Shown in pieces: positions 4,899-7,582 of a stretch of DNA of 7,582 nt (position 1 is its first letter; the number at the start of each line of letters is the position of its first letter). The DNA comes from Niastella sp. GTDB taxonomy: Bacteria; Bacteroidota; Bacteroidia; Chitinophagales; Chitinophagaceae. The position numbers and the translations under genes were made by a program. The stretch is from the NCBI GenBank assembly GCA_021154515.1, contig JAJKIL010000252.1, forward strand, positions 1 through 7,582. The letters run 5' to 3'. Below the pieces are notes generated by a model. The model worked only from the letters and a program-made list of their open reading frames with translations. It ran no database searches and was not told the origin of the DNA.

Positions 4899-6449
4899 AT
4901 GTCCAACCGATTTACAGATGCGTTGTTTCAATTGGTTCACTCGCTGGAGAAGTCGGAAAAAAGGCACTTTAAACTTTATATAAAAAGGAGTTCGGCTAAC
5001 GAAGACTTGAAGATCATACGACTGTTCGACGCGTTGGATAAATTGCCAGAGTACGACGAAAAGTTGTTGCTTAAAAAACTTCCAGACATTCAGAAGCCGC
5101 AGCTTGCCAACATAAAGACCCATTTATATAAACAGTTACTAGGCAGCCTTAGGCTGTTGAAAGCCACCGAAAATATTGATCTTCAACTTAGTGAACACCT
5201 TGACCATGCGCGGGTGCTTTACAATAAGGGATTAAAACTGCAAAGCCTTAAAATTCTTGAAAGGGCTAAAGAGATCGCACGTGCCAACCAGAAATTCAAT
5301 TTTCTGGCCCAGGTAATTTCTCTTGAAAAAAAGATCGAGACCCTTCACATTACCCGCAGTTCTACCGAAAAAACAGCTATACTGGCAGAAGAAGCCCAGG
5401 AGATCAGCAGCCATATCGATCGCGTAACGCGATTGTCGAACCTGGCCCTGCTCTTATACCGCTGGTTTGTATTAAACGGGCATGCCCGCAACCCGGAAGA
5501 TGAGCAGGCCCTGAAAAAATACCTGAAAGAATACCTGCCTACCGATCAAAATGCAGTAGATGGTTTTTACGAAAGGCTATACCTGTACCAGAGCTACAAC
5601 TGGTATGCATTTATCAAGCAGGATTTTTTAATGTATTACCGCTATGGTCAAAAATGGATAGACCTGTACAATGAGCATCCGGAAATGAAAGAGGTGGAAA
5701 CGGGCCACTATATAAAGGGCATGCACAACCTGCTGAATGCCCATTTTGACCTGCGTAATTTCAAGCAATTTGAAATTACGCTGAAGCAGTTTGAGGAGTT
5801 TTCCAAAACACCGATAGCTACTCACCACGATAATTTCCGCACGCATACTTTTATTTATATCAATGGCGCCAAGATCAACCAGCACCTGATGCAGGGCACT
5901 TTTAAGGAAGGCCTGGCACTGGTACCTGAAATTGAAGAAAAGCTGGAAGAATATGCGCTGTTTGTTGATCAGCATCGCATCCTGGTATTCAATTACAAAA
6001 TTGCCACGCTGCATTTCGGGAACGGTGATTTTGAAAAGGCTATCGATTACCTGCAACGCATCATCAACGGGCCGCTCGACATGCGCATCGATTTGCAATG
6101 TTACGCCCGGTTGCTGCACATGCTGGCCCACTATGAAATGGGAAATTTCGAACTGATGGAATCGCTGAGCAAATCGGTTTTCCGGTTTATGGCCCGCATG
6201 AAAAATATAACGGTAATAGAAGAAGAAATGCTGAAATTCCTTCGCCATTCGTTTGGCATCAGTCCACGGGAATTAAAACCTGAGTTGGAAAAATTCTTAA
6301 ATAAGATCAAACACCTGGAAAAGAACCCGTACGAAACGCGGGCCTTTGCTTACCTGGATATTATTTCCTGGACGGAAAGCAAAGTATACCAGAAACCCAT
6401 GCAGGAAATTGTATATGGAAAATATTTACAAAGTAAACATCGGCGTTAA
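4899..6449 (+). CDS. TPR-like all-helical protein of unknown function
   Basis: A 516-aa protein with no signal peptide or membrane segment, so probably cytoplasmic. It is almost entirely alpha-helical with degenerate tetratricopeptide-like helix pairs. The clearest is NYKIATLHFGNGDFEKAIDY (365-384), which continues as a helix to N390 and has the G-x-(F/Y)-x-x-A-I pattern of a TPR. Another is ARVLYNKGLKLQSLKILERA (104-123). The N-terminus (SNRFTDALFQLVHSLEKSEKR) and the aromatic-rich stretch at 223-256 are distinctive. I know of similar proteins only as conserved hypotheticals of Bacteroidota and cannot give a function; a scaffold for protein-protein interaction is the usual role of such repeats. 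ATG 4899 gives the full open frame; no Shine-Dalgarno is visible, only an AT-rich leader. It is apparently monocistronic, ending 23 bp before a strong terminator. A 12-bp perfect hairpin lies within the coding sequence at 5753-5781. Confidence 0.87.
   Translation: MSNRFTDALFQLVHSLEKSEKRHFKLYIKRSSANEDLKIIRLFDALDKLPEYDEKLLLKKLPDIQKPQLANIKTHLYKQLLGSLRLLKATENIDLQLSEHLDHARVLYNKGLKLQSLKILERAKEIARANQKFNFLAQVISLEKKIETLHITRSSTEKTAILAEEAQEISSHIDRVTRLSNLALLLYRWFVLNGHARNPEDEQALKKYLKEYLPTDQNAVDGFYERLYLYQSYNWYAFIKQDFLMYYRYGQKWIDLYNEHPEMKEVETGHYIKGMHNLLNAHFDLRNFKQFEITLKQFEEFSKTPIATHHDNFRTHTFIYINGAKINQHLMQGTFKEGLALVPEIEEKLEEYALFVDQHRILVFNYKIATLHFGNGDFEKAIDYLQRIINGPLDMRIDLQCYARLLHMLAHYEMGNFELMESLSKSVFRFMARMKNITVIEEEMLKFLRHSFGISPRELKPELEKFLNKIKHLEKNPYETRAFAYLDIISWTESKVYQKPMQEIVYGKYLQSKHRR
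5753..5781 (+). repeat. Perfect 12-bp inverted repeat inside the TPR-like gene
   Basis: GCGTAATTTCAA (5753-5764) and TTGAAATTACGC (5770-5781) are exact reverse complements around the 5-base loop GCAAT, within codons for LRNFKQFEITL (285-295). Such an RNA hairpin would be stable. It may be a by-product of the coded sequence; no second copy is present to test conservation. Confidence 0.75.
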
Positions 6450-6472
6450 TTATAGTTTTATATAGAATAAGT

Positions 6473-6510
6473 AAAGCCCCCGACAATATCATCGGGGGTT
6501 TTGCTTTTTA
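6473..6510 (+). terminator. Rho-independent terminator after the TPR-like gene
   Basis: CCCCCGA (6477-6483) pairs with TCGGGGG (6492-6498) around an 8-base loop. The stem extends through a G-T wobble (6476/6499) and three A-T pairs (6473-6475/6500-6502) into a T-rich tail TTTTGCTTTTT (6499-6509). It lies 23 bp after the TAA of the TPR-like gene and before the M1 peptidase gene, so the two are probably separate transcription units. Confidence 0.88.
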
Positions 6511-6563
6511 TGAATGGCAGGGAAATAGCGAACGAGGTTTGTATATTTATCTATAATTAAACG

Positions 6564-7582
6564 ATGCGTATGTTGATTAAACAGTCATTGGTAATACTGG
6601 CATTGATTGGTAGCGCGCGGGCAAGTGCCCAGGAAACATTGAGCATGCCCAGTAATTTGCCGGCAGCTTATGAAAAGAGTACCCGTACCAACAGCGGAGA
6701 GCCTGGCAGTAAATACTGGCAGAATACCGGTACCTATAATATCGATATCAACTTTAATCCCGAAACCCGGTTGCTGACCGGCAAGGTTGACATTGATTAC
6801 GTCAATAACAGTCCAAACACCTTACAGCAGATCGTTTTCAAGCTGTATCCCAATATTTATAAAAAGGGAAGCATGCGCATGATGCCGGTGAGATCGCACG
6901 ATATTACCGATGGCGTGCATATTTCTTCCTTTCAGGTTAACAGTGCTGCTATCGACAGCAACCAGTTACGGATAGATGGAACCAATATGATGGTGCAGGT
7001 TCCGGCGCTGGCGCCCGGCGGTACCATGCACTTTAGTATTCAATATGCGTATACGCTCAATAAAACATCTCACATACGTACCGGCGAAATAGAACCCGGG
7101 GCAGATTTTATTGCTTACTTCTTCCCCCGTATTGCGGTATACGACGATATAGATGGCTGGAATATGGAGCCATACCTGGGCCCGCAGGAGTTTTACAATG
7201 ATTTTGGCAATTTCAATGCGACCATTACAGTGCCTGGAAATTATGTAGTATGGGCCACTGGCGATCTGGCCAATTGCAATGAAGTGTTGAATGAAACGTA
7301 TTGTCAACGGTTGCGCACAGCTGAACAGCAGGATGAAGTTGTTAACATCATAGATTCTGCTGATCTGAAACAAAAAAATATTACGCGGCCAAACGCTTTT
7401 AATGCATGGAAATTCTCGGCCACCAATGTTACCGATTTTGCTTTCTGCGTGAGCGATCATTACCTGTGGAAAGCTGCGAGTGTGGAAGTGGATCCTGCCA
7501 CAAAAAGAAGAACACGCGTGGATGCAGTTTTTAATCCGGCGCACAAAGATTATTATGAAGTAGTTGATTTCAATAGAAAAAC
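6564..7582 (+). CDS. Secreted M1-family metallopeptidase, N-terminal part (3' end outside window)
   Basis: The frame is open from ATG 6564 to the window edge (339 full codons). It starts with a Sec signal peptide: basic MRMLIK, hydrophobic QSLVILALIGSA, and a likely cut in RASA|QE after residue 22, so the protein should be exported to the periplasm or outer surface. The mature part resembles the N-terminal beta domain of M1 (gluzincin) aminopeptidase-like proteins. It has YWQNTGTYNIDINFNPETRL (51-70) with LTGKVDIDYVNNS following, VFKLYPNIY (91-99), and the segment WNMEPYLGPQEFYNDFGNFN (199-218) followed by ATITVP. The catalytic GxMEN and HExxH...E motifs lie beyond the window, so activity cannot be judged. 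Members of this type are commonly 600 residues or more. A second in-frame ATG at 6570 is possible and would hardly change the signal peptide. The leader is AT-rich with no Shine-Dalgarno. Confidence 0.85.
   Translation, partial: MRMLIKQSLVILALIGSARASAQETLSMPSNLPAAYEKSTRTNSGEPGSKYWQNTGTYNIDINFNPETRLLTGKVDIDYVNNSPNTLQQIVFKLYPNIYKKGSMRMMPVRSHDITDGVHISSFQVNSAAIDSNQLRIDGTNMMVQVPALAPGGTMHFSIQYAYTLNKTSHIRTGEIEPGADFIAYFFPRIAVYDDIDGWNMEPYLGPQEFYNDFGNFNATITVPGNYVVWATGDLANCNEVLNETYCQRLRTAEQQDEVVNIIDSADLKQKNITRPNAFNAWKFSATNVTDFAFCVSDHYLWKAASVEVDPATKRRTRVDAVFNPAHKDYYEVVDFNRK

Noticed and set aside
5628..6248. A 206-codon open frame on the minus strand inside the TPR-like gene
   Set aside because: It is fully antisense to a convincing gene, has low-complexity Phe/His/Gln-rich composition and no recognisable domain; it is a shadow of the plus-strand codons.
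6966..7544. A 192-codon open frame on the minus strand opposite the M1 peptidase
   Set aside because: The plus frame has a signal peptide and family motifs across the same bases; the antisense frame has no domain and unlikely composition.

Overview
The window looks like chromosomal DNA of a Bacteroidota bacterium, most likely a Chitinophagaceae-type organism. This is inferred from the gene families (a PIF1-type helicase with a C-terminal HTH_40-like domain, a chromosomal ORF6N protein, a TPR-type helical protein of a kind I associate with this phylum, a secreted M1 peptidase), from AT-rich leaders without Shine-Dalgarno sequences, and from an average of roughly 45-50% GC in the core genes. 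No rRNA, tRNA, complete insertion sequence or CRISPR array was seen.

Layout. Bases 1-92 (+) are the last 29 codons of a YpfJ-type neutral zinc metallopeptidase. Bases 136-633 (+) encode a META-domain lipoprotein whose stop codon overlaps that of a convergent PAP2-family membrane phosphatase (630-1355, -). The phosphatase lies 21 bp downstream of a large PIF1-like helicase (1377-3623, -), and the two probably form one transcription unit. A 173-bp divergent spacer separates the helicase from an AT-rich ORF6N DNA-binding gene (3797-4372, +). Next comes about 526 bp of AT-rich DNA without an intact gene. It holds three copies of a short repeat, a minus-strand terminator-like hairpin and what look like decayed minus-strand gene ends. 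Bases 4899-6449 (+) encode a 516-aa all-helical TPR-like protein, followed by a strong terminator (6473-6510). From 6564 to the window end runs the signal peptide and N-terminal domain of an M1-family metallopeptidase, cut before its zinc site.

The genes do not form one obvious pathway. Most look like envelope or housekeeping functions (two peptidases, a lipoprotein, a lipid-phosphate phosphatase, a helicase), with a low-GC islet (about 3.66-4.9 kb) containing ORF6N in the middle.

The most unusual signal is inside the ORF6N gene. Two near-identical palindromes with a one-base centre lie exactly 63 nt (21 codons) apart in the same codon phase, and both encode LRSQIV. They differ at two base-pair positions, and in both cases the two arms changed together so the palindrome stays perfect, even though this changes amino acids (Ile-Leu versus Thr-Ser). 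That pattern points to selection on, or copying of, the nucleic-acid structure itself. Other signals are three copies of a 9-base word in alternating orientation around the lipoprotein start codon, and a perfect 12-bp hairpin inside the TPR-like gene.
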